A stretch of DNA of 64,000 bases. Source: Hepsetus odoe. Lineage: Eukaryota; Chordata; Actinopteri; Characiformes; Hepsetidae. The translations under genes and the position numbers were made by a program. The stretch spans positions 26,374,247-26,438,246 of the forward strand of contig CM029370.1 of the NCBI GenBank assembly GCA_017165825.1, given 5' to 3'. Positions 47,584-58,869 of this stretch are shown here, one piece after another. Below the pieces are notes generated by a model. That model saw only the letters and a program-made list of their open reading frames with translations, did no database searches and was not told where the DNA came from. The first letter of the stretch is position 1; each line of letters starts with the position of its first letter.

Positions 47584-49299
47584 GAGAAAGTCTCCGGATT
47601 ACTGAGAGCAAAATAACAGCTTTCTGAGAACACAGACACGTTTATTTGTCTCTACAGCTTCAGTCAGGCCTCACTCAGATTAATGACACAGACTGACTCA
47701 GTGTCTCTAAAGCAATATGATGAAAAACTATTGTATGATTGTACATTGAAAAAAATAACGCACTGGATTTTCTTAATTGAAATGTGTACATCATTTCAAC
47801 ATAACTAAATTTGCTGCATCAACAGCTTTGCCTTTCTGGCAGCTTGGCTGTAATTATGCTAATATAGAATTTACACATGTAAATTATTTTTAGGTCTACT
47901 GCTACTTAAACATACATGCCCTGTATGATGAGAAACATTGTTCGGATAACGGTTTATAACACAAAACTGAAATAACTTTTACTACTTATAATTATAGGAC
48001 ATGACATCATGATTTCACTGATATATTGCTTTTTCTGCAGTCATTCTGCAGGGTTAAACCTTGTTACCTGAGTTGTATTTGGCCTGCTTCGCCGTTTTAT
48101 TTGGCCCATGAGAGCTTCAAATACAAATGTCTTAAATAAGGTCTATACTAATTTAAAGTGCTCTTAAAAAACTACATCTCCCACAATGCACTTCGATTTT
48201 GTGACCCATTAAGTGTAAAAGTAAAAGTAGAAAGTTACATTTAAAAATGTATGCATTTAGATTTTTTCATTTTCTGATCTGGGGTTGTAAAAATTGAACA
48301 TAATTTGAGTTTTTCATTTACATTATGAATTAATACCATCTGTGTAATTGCATTTCAATTGATTATTATTGCCATCTGAGTGCAGTGTTGTAAAACATGC
48401 CCCCTGCTGGTCCATTTGAAACTGCATTTGGTATGTTTATGAAGGGGGTCCACAAATAGTAGTAACAATGTTAGAAGAGAGATAACATAAGAAATCAATA
48501 AGACATTTCTGTAACTGCAGAGGAGGCGTAGTTGCCCCATACTGCTGCTGGTTTCAGAGAGTCAATGAAATGTTATTGTTGTAGCTTTTTGCAGAAGCCC
48601 ACTTTTCATTACTAAATTATTTAAGAAATAAGGTTTGTCAGAATCTACAGAGCAGAGCTGAAATTAAATACATATTGATTTAGTGTATTGCTTATTTGAT
48701 CCCTCCAGTACATTGGGTTGAAAATGACTATTACCTATGAAGTAATAGTGCAGCTTTCCTTTGAGAGGATAAATGCTACCATTCAAATTTGGAAAACAAA
48801 TTTTCAACAGTATAAACCTAATTTGGTTGCAAATGAATGTGTAAACATTCCAGGGCTTAATGATTTGAGGAAAATGCCCATTTGTATCTCTTCTGTTGCA
48901 GCATTGATTAATTCACCTAACATTAAGCACTACAAGAACGTAAACAAGCTCTAGTCTGGAGTCTGGTTCTGTTATCTCTGAACATAATGACCAAAGACCA
49001 GCAAGCATAAGCAGAAACATTGTAACTGTGTCAAGAAAATGACTAAAAACAGCTCACCTTGCAGAAGGACAATGACAAGAATATACTGATAAGCTGTGGA
49101 GTGTTTTAGCTGTTGGAGTAGAGCTGTTAAGATGTTTCTATCCACCAGAGTTCATCCTGCTGCTATTTTTGGCAGTTTCAATATCAGTGAAGACAACTGA
49201 GTCCAAAGCTCCTCACCTTGCAGAAGGATAATGACCAGATACATACTGATAAAGCACTGTGGAGTTTTTTAGGGACACATGGGAATGTTGGCTTAAGGT
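46116..49299. other. Unique sequence with short microsatellites
   Basis: Contains (GT)n at about 46150, (CA)n at 46916-46948, (GGAT)n at about 47172-47192 and (GT)n at 47536-47581. 46180-46390 is a less A/T-rich repeat-free stretch with no recognised protein. 49035-49260 carries two similar copies of caccttgcagaaggacaatgac. No gene supported. Confidence 0.4.
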
Positions 49300-50732
49300 G
49301 ATCAACACTATAAAAATCATGGTGTGCAGAATTATTAGGCAGCTACCTTTCCTCAAAATGGGCCAAAAAAAATTGAGAACTGACTCTGAAAAGTCAAAAA
49401 TGGTAGAAAAAAAAAAGTCTTCCAGAGGGATGCAGCTCTCTTGAAATAGCTAAGATATTAGGACGTGATCACAAAACCATCAAACGATTTGTTGCAAATA
49501 GTCAACAGGGTTGCAAGAAACATGTTGAGAAAGAAAATATGCAAATGAACTACCAAAGATTGAAGAAGAATTAAACGTGAAGCTACTGGGAACCCATGAT
49601 TCACAAGTGCTGTCATATTCCAGAACTGAACCTACCTGGAGTGTCCAGAAGTATAAGGTGTTCAGTGCTCAGAGACAAGGTATGGAAGACTGAAACCCCA
49701 ACACCTCTGAACAAGACACATAAGATGAAATGCCAAGACTGGCAAAGAAATATCTCAAGACTCTTAAGGACCAGATGGATGGGCCCATGGTTAGATCAGT
49801 AACAGGCACAGAGCTCTTCTTTAACTCAGACACCAGCAAAGGTGGAGGTGGTGTACTGGTATGGGCTGGTATTATTAAAGATGAGCTAGCTGGATCTTCT
49901 CTGACTGAACATGGACTCAAAATGAACTCCCAAACCTACTGCTAGTTTTTAGAAGACACTTTCTTCAAACATGGCCTAGTAGTTAGGGTGTTGGCGGCAT
50001 GATCAGAGGATCGGGGGTTCGAACCCCTTCCCAGTAGGTTGCCCTGAGGTACCCTTGAGCAAGGTGCCGTCCCCGTCCCGCTCCTCCCTGCGCTGGGCTT
50101 GCAACCTGTCCAGGGTGTGTCCTTCGCCCTGTGTGAGCTGGGATGGACTCCAGCATTCCCCCGCAACCCCGCTTGGGACAAGCGGCAGAAAATGACCGAC
50201 TTTCTTCAAACAGTGGTTCAGGAAAAAGTCTCCACTGGAAGTTCTCCACTGCATGGGGAGGCCTTGTAGAAGAAAGAGTAATGACCTGACCTCACCTGAC
50301 CTAAACCCTTTTGAAAACTTGTGGACCTTCTTAAACAGGAGATTTACGGGGAAGGAAAACAGTCCACCTCTCTGAAAAGTGTCTGGCTGTGGTTGCTGCT
50401 GCACAAAAAATCATCAACAGATCAAGAAACTGATGGACCCCATGAATGGAAGGATTATGACTGTTAGAGAAAAGAAGGGTGGCTATATTGGTCACTCCCC
50501 AGACTCACTAATTTTTTTATTTTGTTATTTAGATGCAATAACTCTGCACACTAATAGTTGCCTAATAATTGTGCACACATATGTATTCCCCTGAGATTGT
50601 TCACACTCACATTTCATTCAGATTTCAGGGTTATTAACATTTTGGATTGACTGATAGCACTCTAGGTGTTCTATATTAAAATTAATCCTCAGAATACTGA
50701 CTTGCCAAATAACTGTGCACACAGTGTTTTGT
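49300..50732 (+). mobile_element. Tc1/mariner-like transposon with broken transposase
   Basis: Ends resemble each other in inverted orientation (tgtgcagaattattaggcag near 49323; cttgccaaataactgtgcac near 50701). Plus-strand transposase pieces include MGQKKLRTDSEKSKM, IRRCSVL-like, ggtggaggtggtgtactggt (GGGVLVWAG), DELAGSS and, after a SINE insertion, the KKGGYIGH end. Several frameshifts and internal deletions leave no intact enzyme. Confidence 0.85.
49971..50198 (+). repeat. Alternative-tail SINE inserted in the transposon, with 13-bp TSD
   Basis: atggcctagtagttagggtg head, B box gggttcgaacccc, cccttgagcaaggtgccgtc core and the gcaacctgtccagggtgtg ... gggacaagcggcagaaaat tail. Perfect direct repeats ACTTTCTTCAAAC flank it at 49958-49970 and 50199-50211, and the transposase sequence resumes exactly across the duplication. 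Confidence 0.95.
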
Positions 50733-50903
50733 TTAATGACCCGCAGGTATTTCGATGAGTTTTCTTACTGTTCCATTTTTGTGGCCTTTGGCTTTTGAAT
50801 GTCCTAATGATAAATTCTGTTTTGCAAACTCATTTAAAACAAAGGGCCCAAAGCATTCAGTGTGATTTGTCAGTCAAAGCAGAGCCTCTGTTAATAGGGT
50901 TAA

Positions 50904-50905
<2 letters not shown>

Positions 50906-50937
<32 letters not shown>
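50906..50937. repeat. (ATCT)n microsatellite
   Basis: About eight ATCT units directly abutting the left end of the Tc1-like element. ctataatatc follows its right end, consistent with insertion into or beside the microsatellite. Confidence 0.9.
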
Positions 50938-50938
<1 letters not shown>

Positions 50939-52217
50939 AGTATCTCACAAAAGTGAGTATACCCCTCGCATTTTTGTAAATATATATATTTTCAAAGTTC
51001 ACTAGTGCTTTACAGGTTGCCACTTAAATCCTCTTCCACTCCTCCATGATGACATCAGGGAGCTGATGGATGTTAGAGACGTTGCGCTCCTCCACCTTCT
51101 GTTTGAGGATGCCCCACAGATGCTCAATAGGGTTTAGGTCTGGAGACACGCTTGGCCAGTGCAGCACCTTTACCCTCAGTTTCTTTAGCGAGGCAGTGGT
51201 CGTCTTGGAGGTGTGTTTGGGGTCGTTATCATGTTGGAATACTGCCCTATTTCCAAAGGGAGGAGATGATGCTCTGCTTCAGTATGTCACAATACATGTT
51301 GGCATTCATGGTTCCCTCAATGAACTGTAGCTCCCCAGTGCTGGCAGCACTCATGCAGCCCCAAACCATGACACTCCCACCACCAGGTTTGACTCTAGGC
51401 AAGACACACTTGTCTTTGTACTCCTCACCTGGTTGCCGCCACACACGCTTGACACCATCTGAACCAAATAAGTTCATCTTGGTCTCATCAGAACACAGGA
51501 CATGGTTCCAGTAATCCATGTCCTTAGTTTGCTTGTCTTCAGCAAACTGGGCTTTCTTGTGCATCATCTTTAGAAGAGGCTTGCTTCTGGGATGACAGCC
51601 ATGCAGACCAATTTGATGCAGTGTGGTCTGAGCACTGACAGGCAGGCTGACCCCCCACCCCTTCAACCTCTGCAGCAATGCTGGCAGCACTCATACATCT
51701 ATTTTCAAAAGACAAACTCTGGATATGAGGCTGAGCATGTGCAGGAACCCATCCTGTTAAACTGCTGTACAGTCTTGCATTCTGCAACTCAGTTTCAGGG
51801 TGTTGGCAGTCTTTATGTAGAGCAACAAATCTTTTTTTCAGATTCTCAGAGAGTTCTTTACCATGAGGTGCCATGTTGAACTTCCAGTGACCAGTGTGAG
51901 AGCGATAACACCGAATTTAAACACCTGCTCCTCATTCACACCTGAGACCTTGTAACACTAACGAGTCACATGACATCGGGGAGGGAAAATGGCTAATTGG
52001 GCACAATGTGGAAATATTTTTAATTAGGGGCATACTCACTTTTGTTGTGTGATTATTTAGACTATTTTGAGGGGACAGCAAATTTACACTGTTCTACAAG
52101 CTGTACACTGACTACTTTACATTGTATCAAAGTGTCACATCTTCAGTGTTCTCCCATGAAAAGATAAAATAAAGTATTTACAAAAATGGGAGGGGCATAC
52201 TCACTTTTGTAAGATTG
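50938..52217 (-). mobile_element. Tc1-like DNA transposon
   Basis: 1280 bp. Left end tagtatctcacaaaagtgag, right end ctcacttttgtaagattg, with TA at both sides (50936-50937 and 52218-52219). Internal arms pair over atttttgtaaat / atttacaaaaat. It carries a minus-strand transposase remnant. Confidence 0.9.
51010..51874 (-). pseudogene. Tc1-like transposase, frameshifted
   Basis: Starts MAPHGKELSENLKKRFVALH at 51874 and shifts frame near 51780. It continues as SAQTTLHQIGLHGCHPRSKP, then the first catalytic region HVLCSDETKMNLFGSDG and GGGSVMVWGCMSA. After another shift it gives DLNPIEHLWGILKQKV and LPDVIMEEWKRI near 51020-51130. All Tc1 landmarks are present in order, but at least two frameshifts disable it. 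Confidence 0.88.
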
Positions 52218-52295
52218 TATCTATAATATCTGTAATATATAAGAGAACTTATATATAAAGACAATACCAGAGAGGAATATATACACACGTATATA

Positions 52296-52548
52296 TGAGG
52301 CAGTGGTGGCCTAGTGGTTAGGGAGTTGCCCCGCACCGGAAGATTGTGGGTTCGATTCCCTCAGAAAGTAGGTTGCCCTGAGGTACCCCTGAGCAAGGTA
52401 CCGTCCCTGTCACTACTCTCCGGGTGCTTTCAATAGCTGCTCACTGCTGCACGGTGTTTGTGTGCATGGGTTAAAAGCAGAGGTCCAATTTCGTTGTGGT
52501 TCATGGTGTGCAGTGCTGTGACCTCGCAATGACAATGGCTTTCACTTT
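52296..52548 (+). repeat. tRNA-derived SINE, full length
   Basis: aggcagtggtggcctagtgg, near-perfect B box gggttcgattccc, cccctgagcaaggtaccgtc, actgctgcacggtg, aaaagcagaggtccaatttc and tail ggctttcacttttt. It sits in an (AT)n-rich target. 52549-53271 holds nothing else recognised. Confidence 0.93.
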
Positions 52549-53298
52549 TTCATAGATATATATATATTATATTCCTCTCTCGAGTTGAGACTTGAGTTCT
52601 TGAGTTTTGTTCTCAAGCAGGTTTTTAATTAATTATATTATTTTAATAACATTATATCATATGTCTGTTTGCAATGATATCTCCTTTGCATAAAGTTACT
52701 TTGCATGAATGTAAAATTTCCACCCTCGTTTCCTCGGGGTTCACAAAGTTTTCCAGTTTTTGAATTTGATGTCTGAGACAGAGAGATCTGTAACTATTAT
52801 TTGCACTTCAACCTCTTTTTAACCCTTTTAATGTCTGCAACAATTACATGCTTGTGCTGCATTAGGAACACTGTTGAAATTTGATTAAGCAAATGTATTA
52901 CAGAACTAAACCTTAAAGCTATTTATTTATTTGTTTATTTATTAATGATCATTTTAAACTTGCCTTTTGTATTTCATGAACATTTCGTAATGAATCAACA
53001 CTAGAAATGGTCTAAAATGGCTGGGAATAAAATGTCACAACATTAATGTCAAGAATGTTCTCTCCAAAGTTGGTGTTTCAGATTTCATTTACGGTTTTGT
53101 TAAGATGAGGATAAGACTGTATCAGGTATTCATATACAAAAGAGTCATCTGTTATTTGTTAAACGCTGTTAGAAACACTTTTTAAAACTACAGTTTGGGT
53201 TAAACTACAGTTGGGTTAATAATTTAAATGATAAAACATGAATAAATGAAAAGTTCTCTGATTTCTTGCAGATGATGTTATGAGGAGAAGGTCCAGAG

Positions 53299-56189
53299 AT
53301 GACTGATGTGGAGCCTGTTGTCACTGATTTCGCCGCCACTGGTCGGACTGGTCGGAGGAATGCCATGCCAGATATCTTAGGATCCAACGCAGGCCCTGGA
53401 GCAGCAGACTTGCCAAACAAACTAGCTGAGCTTTCTGTTGAAGGTGAGCTACCTTCTGACCCTCCTTGAACTGCCAGTACCTTCCCACTGGTCTGACTCT
53501 TTTGCTACACACTGCTGTGTTTAAAGAATGACTCCAGTTTATGTTGTAGTCAATTCAGTTGCTGACCTTTGAGGAAGTCAAAGTTGAGTTTGTTTCGTAA
53601 TTGCTTCTTAAATTAGGCCCAATACAGGACATTTATATGAAAGATGTATATATAATACTATAAATACATTTATAAATGACATGATGCAGGAAAAATGTAA
53701 AAATGATTCTCAAAAAATTGTACTTTTAAGTAATAAAAGCCATTTTTTAAGTGACTGCTTGTTATAATGAAATTTATTCTCTGCATTTTACTCAAACACA
53801 GTGGGACAGTACCTTGCTCAAGGGTAGCTCAAGGTGACCTACTGGTTCAGGATACAAACCCACAACCTTAGGATCCTGGGACTTAGTCGCTAAACACTAG
53901 ACCAGTGCTACCTAAAAAATTAAAAACTGATTCTAAGAAAAAAACCATACAGAAAATCTCTTTGTTTGCTGGAGAGGTTATAAATGAAGGTGCATTTTCA
54001 GGAATAGAGCTTGTGCAAGATGACAGACATGTATCTCCTTGATTTTGAATCATTCAAAACATTGTGGAATTCATTATCGTTGAACATTGTGAGGGGGTTT
54101 TAAGTGGTATTCGCTACTTCATACCTGACTTTAGCAACCTGTTTTCATTTTCATAGCCATATTTAAATATACTTTTATACTTACATTTACTGCATTTAGC
54201 AGACGCTCATATCCAGAGCGACTTACAGGTCCTAATTACAGGGACAGTCCCACCTGGAGACACTCAGGGTTAAGGGTCTTGCTCAGGGACCCAATGGTGG
54301 TAGCGCTATAGGTGGGATTCGAACCTGGGACCTCTTGAGCCATAAGTCCATAGGCAAGTACCCTACCACTAGAACACTGCCACCCTATACTTATACTTAT
54401 ACTTCTAATTTATATTTATTAAAAAAAAAATATTCCAGCTCTGAATTTGCCTTGTACAAATGCGCATGAATTCCAGTAAATGATTTTGGCTGAGATAGTC
54501 ACAGACATTTCTGAAAGGCACTTTACTTTGTAAGAGATACACTAAGTGACAAGCATTTAAATTTTAACAAGCATTATCAAGAGCCTGTTTGCAATTCATG
54601 CCCCCAGGTTTAAGTGATTTTTGAGTTTTTGTGAGAGAAAGAAATTGTTAATCCCAGCTATTTATCACAATTATTTATTTATATAACGATGTTTTTATAT
54701 AACGATATATAATGATAAGTGTCACGATGTCAATCAAAACTTGCCTTGGTTAATAAACAGAGTAGGGCTGAGTTGAAGTATTAAAAGAAAGAAAATTTCA
54801 GGGCAGTGGTGGATTAGTGTTTAGGCACTAGACCCCAGGATTGGAAGGTCATGGGTTCGAATCCCAGACCAGTAGGTTGCCCTGAGGTGCTATTATGCAA
54901 GGTACTGTCCCCATCACTGCTCCCTGGGTGCTTTAAATAGCTGCTCCTTGCTACACTGTGTGTATGAGTGAAAAGCAGGGGTTTCATGAGCAGTGTAGCA
55001 GATAGTTTACTATGAAATGCATGCAGTGTGCACAAAAGGAGGAGGAATAATCCCATATATCACACAGATTGTATAACAGACCAGCAGTTCTTCTGTAAGA
55101 GCAAGAAAATACGATACCGTGACATTATTTGGTCTTGATGTCACATTATATCTGATGGAGCATTTAATGCATCTGATCCCATGTGTAGGAACTCAGTACA
55201 GCTCTCGGTTTCACTCTGTTATAGATTTTATTAATGCGCCCTAAACCAGCTGCCATTCTTTTGAAGTCTTGTTGTTGAGCTATTTATAAAGTTAATGAAA
55301 TGCTTCCCTTTCATAGTATTACACTCTTGCATACTCATAACCACACAACAGAAGCCTGCTCAGGTTCCGTAATGAAGACAAGAGGAGAATATTTGATAAT
55401 GAGGGAATTTTTCTTTCTTGTTTGGCAGCTAATGTTGCTCTAGCCATCAGTATTAATACAGGTTAATGTTTGATCATCGTAAGTGGTGCTCCGTTAGCTG
55501 CCAGCTCTGTCCTCCCGTGAGAGTCCCATCAAAACATAACACTGTGAACACTAACACATTTAGGACCAATTTTACATATCACAGGAAGCACGGTTCTGCT
55601 CTGAAAGAATCTGAGAGCTCCACTTTTGTGATGTCTACATCCCATCCCTTCTGGATTAGACATGCCATTAAAGGTCTTCTATCCATCAGTTTGTTAAAAA
55701 GGCTTGAATGCTCATTGCAAAATTTCTGGTCTGAGGTTTGTGGTTTAAAACAACGGTTTGGATAGATTTGCTCCCTGAACCCAGAATACGGCAGCACAGA
55801 TGAGTAAGAAGGTTCAGAAGGAGTCCTAGAAGGAGCATAGTTTCTGTGTGGACTTTGTATGTTCCCCATGTTTCCTCCAGGTGCTGTTGTTTCTTCTCAC
55901 AGTCCAAAATCATGCACCTCAGGTGGATTAGAGATCCTAAATTGTCCTTTAAATGTGAGTGTGTTTGTATGCGTGTCTACACTTGCCACCAATCTGATCA
56001 TGGTATGCTGCCCTCTGTAAACCCTGTAAGGCATATACAACCACATGCTATCTCACGTAGTAAAGAACAGTGTAACAGTTTCTGTTTCTGTGCAAATACT
56101 TTACAGATGACAATGGGCAGGATGGGGAGGCGTCATCCTCAGGTGACCAGGCCAAAAATCCACCTGAGGACAAGGCGGAGGGGACATAA
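53299..56189 (+). CDS. pkib: cAMP-dependent protein kinase inhibitor beta
   Basis: PKI proteins bind and block the catalytic subunit of PKA and carry it out of the nucleus. Exons 53299-53443 and 56107-56189 join in frame (G|AT at the junction) to encode 75 residues plus TAA. Residues 11-26, FAATGRTGRRNAMPDI, are the inhibitory helix and the pseudosubstrate R-R-N-A, in which alanine replaces the phosphorylatable serine. Residues 38-47, LPNKLAELSV, are the leucine-rich nuclear export signal. The acidic C-terminus is low-complexity. The N-terminus MTDVEPVV fits PKIB better than PKIA or PKIG, and the position between serinc1 and fabp fits too. The exon begins at 53272 after a cag acceptor. A four-codon upstream frame (53272-53283, ATG-ATG-TTA-TGA) precedes the start. 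The 5' exon is probably near 22.0-22.2 kb. Confidence 0.92.
53750..53913 (-). repeat. tRNA-derived SINE, decayed, in pkib intron
   Basis: agtgactgcttgttataatg, gacagtaccttgctcaaggg, acctactggttcagga, atacaaacccacaacc and aaacactagaccagtgc in reverse family order. Internal sequence is lost. Confidence 0.75.
54185..54390 (-). repeat. Second SINE-like family, clear copy
   Basis: atttagcagacgctcatatcc, agagcgacttacaggtcc, aattacagggacagtccc, acctggagacactcaggg, tcttgctcagggaccca, B box gggattcgaacctggg and ccctaccactagaacactgcc. The gcagacgct ... gcgacttac segment is a strongly conserved block of many fish repeats. Confidence 0.85.
54801..54985 (+). repeat. tRNA-derived SINE in pkib intron
   Basis: cagggcagtggtggattagtg, perfect B box GGTTCGAATCC at 54854-54864, ggttgccctgaggtgc, gtactgtccccatcactgctcc, gctccttgctacactg and tgaaaagcaggggtttcat. 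54986-55838 that follows is intronic unique sequence with nothing recognised. Confidence 0.88.
55839..56025 (+). repeat. Teleost interspersed repeat close to pkib exon 2 acceptor
   Basis: gtgtggactttgtatgttcccc, tttcctccaggtgctg, ttcttctcacagtccaaaatc, atgcacctcaggtggattag and agatcctaaattgtcc follow the order of the widespread fish repeat with a gtttcctccgggt core. It ends about 80 bp before the last pkib exon. Confidence 0.7.
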
Positions 56190-57156
56190 TTTCAAACCTG
56201 TCAGCTGTGAACTGAACTCAAGAAAGGAGCCAAGACTCCAAAGACAATATCGTGGTCTACCTCTCCTCCAACCCCAATGACCAGCCTACTGTAATGGCCA
56301 TGCTGAGCTATGCAAGGCCACTGAGGCGGGCCAGTGGAGGAGGACTCCAGTCACCCCCTAGGAGTCCCTTTTAAAATCCCCTGTATTTTCAAAGGAACAG
56401 GAAATGGATCAGTTTCACATCTGGGTGAAGTCGATATATTAGCTGTGTCTCGGTCTCCAAAAGACACAAGCAGCACATACAGCGTTTACTGGTAGGCTGG
56501 GACTCTTGTGGAACCTGATGGTTCATTATTTTCCCAGTTGAAAAAAGGACCTTTTGGTTTATAAGCAGGAATCATCACTGAATGTTGAAATGTAGTTGTG
56601 AGAATGTCACAGTTTTTTTTTTTTTTTTTTTGCACAACAAAGAAATTGCAAACATTCCATTTGGTAATGTAAGTACAATTTGTACCTTCAGTTGGTGGTT
56701 GGTCATTTGCCATTACATCTATTTGTGGGGTTTTTTTACTGTAAAAATGTGCTTTGCTAACGATCTGGTAAGAGGTACTTGTGAGAAGTTTTCTTGTATC
56801 TGTATATGGAGCTGTACATCATGTTCGCTGACTTCTCGTTGTCTGCTGTTGAATTTTATGTATTCAGGTCTGACTTTTATTGCTGAGGCCGCAGGTTGAG
56901 TTTTGGTTGTTAAGTCACTGTAAAAATGTCTTCGTTTAGGAAAATTGTCTGCAGTGCTGTCAATAGCAAAGTAAAACAACACTTTAAGGAAGATACTGTC
57001 ATCATATACATCAGACGTTTAGGTTTCATCGGTCCTTCTGTATTTGCAAATGGCCAAGAAGCTGCGTGGAATCAAACCTGACACTTTTTTGTTAACCCCT
57101 CTCTGTCCTCCGTATTGTTCCTTGTAAGCTATGTACAAAATGTCATCATGCTGTAA

Positions 57157-57162
57157 AATAAA
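57157..57162 (+). terminator. pkib: pkib polyadenylation signal (AATAAA)
   Basis: AATAAA lies 968 bases after the pkib stop, followed by a U/GU-rich region (ttagtttttattggtgtt). The same signal and flank recur at about 60506 and 63946 in the tandem copies. Confidence 0.7.
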
Positions 57163-57306
57163 GACTGTACTTAGTTTTTATTGGTGTTATTAGACCTTGC
57201 TTGTTCCTCTGTAAAAGTGATCTGTAATTAAATTCATTCTTCTTAACTATGTGATCACTACATCAGGCGTGGCCATAAGGACTCTGCCTCCTCCCATAAG
57301 TTAGTG

Positions 57307-57312
57307 TATAAA
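57307..57312 (+). promoter_or_regulatory. TATA box of fabp copy 1
   Basis: TATAAA in gtgtataaaggatctg, 90 bases before the ATG at 57397. It is conserved in copy 2 at 60720-60725 in an almost identical context. Confidence 0.65.
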
Positions 57313-57396
57313 GGATCTGACACGACTGTAGGACCTACAGACAGAACAACTCTCAGCTTCTGAGCTATACAGAACCAAAGAAATTACATTTCCAAG

Positions 57397-58462
57397 ATGG
57401 ATGCTTTCCTGGGCAGCTGGGTATTGGTGAGCTCTGAAAATTTTGAGGAATACATGGCTTAATTGGTAAGATCTGTTTTCTCTCTCTCTTTTGTGATGGC
57501 ATTTCTAATGTATTGCTGTTCGAGTGTATTTTTATTTACAACTTTGTCATGAATGGTTCTTTTTGCTGTATATTCCACAAGTTTCTGGGGAAATGTTACA
57601 AATTGGTAGTATAGTAAAACCAGTGATCTCAATTTCCCAAGAAAGGGACAAAGTGGTGTTTAAAACAACGACCAGTGTTAGTTCAACTGAAATCTCTTTC
57701 ATTCTGGGTGAAGAGTTTGACGAGAAAGCAGATATCAGACAATGCAAAGTAAGCACCTGTATTTCATTTTCAAGTTTCAATGCGAGACATAAAGAAAAGG
57801 GTTCACTCAGATCCTCCAAGTCCTTCAGCAAAACACTGTGATTGGTTTTGATATTTAGTTAACAGGCACCTAGGTATCAAAATTAGATTAAAAATGAAAG
57901 ATACCACATAATCTGGTTTAGAAAGAGTTTTACTATTATATCTCTCACCATTACTGAATCTTTCAACTTAGAACTTGCTGTTATATAAAACAAATCTGTT
58001 TACACTATTTGAAATCCCCAGCACATATTTAAAACCTTTAGAAAAAAATGTATACACTTAGTTATAGTTTTAATTTTAGCTGTTTTAAAGCTACAGAACA
58101 TTGTTGTGATGAAACTGTTGACAGGAAGCCAAACTACATTCATTCTCCACTGTTCATTTCTTTATGTTATCTGAAAACGACAAGGTTAAAGGTATGCTGA
58201 CTATGTCTGTTTTTGTAGTCTGTGGTAACCATTGAAGGAGACAAACTTGTGCAAGTGCGAGTGGGGCGATAGGTAGCACCCTCACCCGTGAGATCAGAGG
58301 TGACCAGCACATCGTGGTGAGTCTCTTGACTTGTAAGCAAACATGTGAGTGTAGATGGCAGGTGGGAAAGAGCAAAGTAAACCTCTTTTTGATAAATTTT
58401 TCCAGACTCTGCAATGTGGGGATGTTGTGGCTGTTCGCACCTATGAGAGGACAAGCATCTGA
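57397..58462 (+). pseudogene. Fatty-acid-binding protein copy 1, disabled
   Basis: The family is small cytosolic beta-barrel lipid carriers of about 132 residues in four exons. The same four-exon layout is visible: 57397-57465 (MDAFLGSWVLVSSENFEEYM), 57582-57748 (KPVISISQERDKVVFKTTT, SSTEISFILGEEFDEK), 58219-58316 (SVVTIEGDKLVQV) and 58406-58462 (TLQCGDVVAVRTYERTSI, stop). Exon 1 is one base short, giving a TAA at 57460. Exon 2 has lost the T of the T-A-D-D-R motif. Exon 3 has deletions (98 instead of 102 nt) and an in-frame stop. TATA, splice sites and AATAAA survive. Position after pkib suggests the fabp7 locus, but residues alone do not settle which FABP it is. Confidence 0.8.
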
Positions 58463-58602
58463 GGTCGACAGTGAAAAATTGAGAAAGCATGATTTACCAT
58501 TGCCTTATGTCCTAATGTGCTGGGAAATGATTTCATTGTTGTCTTTAAACATGCTGTCCTGCTTTTTTCCTTCCTGGGTCCTTTATCTGCTCTTCCAATC
58601 TC

Positions 58603-58608
58603 AATAAA
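58603..58608 (+). terminator. fabp copy 1 polyadenylation signal
   Basis: AATAAA 141 bases after the stop, in tctcaataaagaaacaag; the same context is present in copy 2 at 62037-62042. Confidence 0.6.
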
Positions 58609-58617
58609 GAAACAAGC

Positions 58618-58715
58618 ATAGAAAGTGACTATTCTTGTCATTGTGAAAATTGGCACAACACGCAGTGAACCACTATGAAAATACGCCTATTAAGCATCCA
58701 GTGAAAGCGCCCAAA
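58618..58715 (-). repeat. SINE tail fragment after fabp copy 1
   Basis: gaaagtgactattcttgtca, gcacaacacgcagtgaacca and gtgaaagcgccc, with the core missing. The same truncated fragment recurs at 62054-62142, so the insertion and truncation predate the duplication. Confidence 0.75.
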
Positions 58716-58869
58716 CAAATTTTAGGCTTTCCCCAAACTTCTTTGTTCTTAAATGCCCAGGTCCAGTTAGTATTATGGTGAGTAGACAAAATCAGAGAGT
58801 ATCGTTACATTCATTCACTTTTACCCTACAACGCAATTTAAGTTCATTGAAATGAATTGAAATAGTTGA

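Noticed and set aside
54801..54985. tRNA gene suggested by perfect A and B boxes
   Set aside because: The head does not fold into a complete tRNA with an acceptor stem and is followed by the SINE core; many dispersed copies share it.
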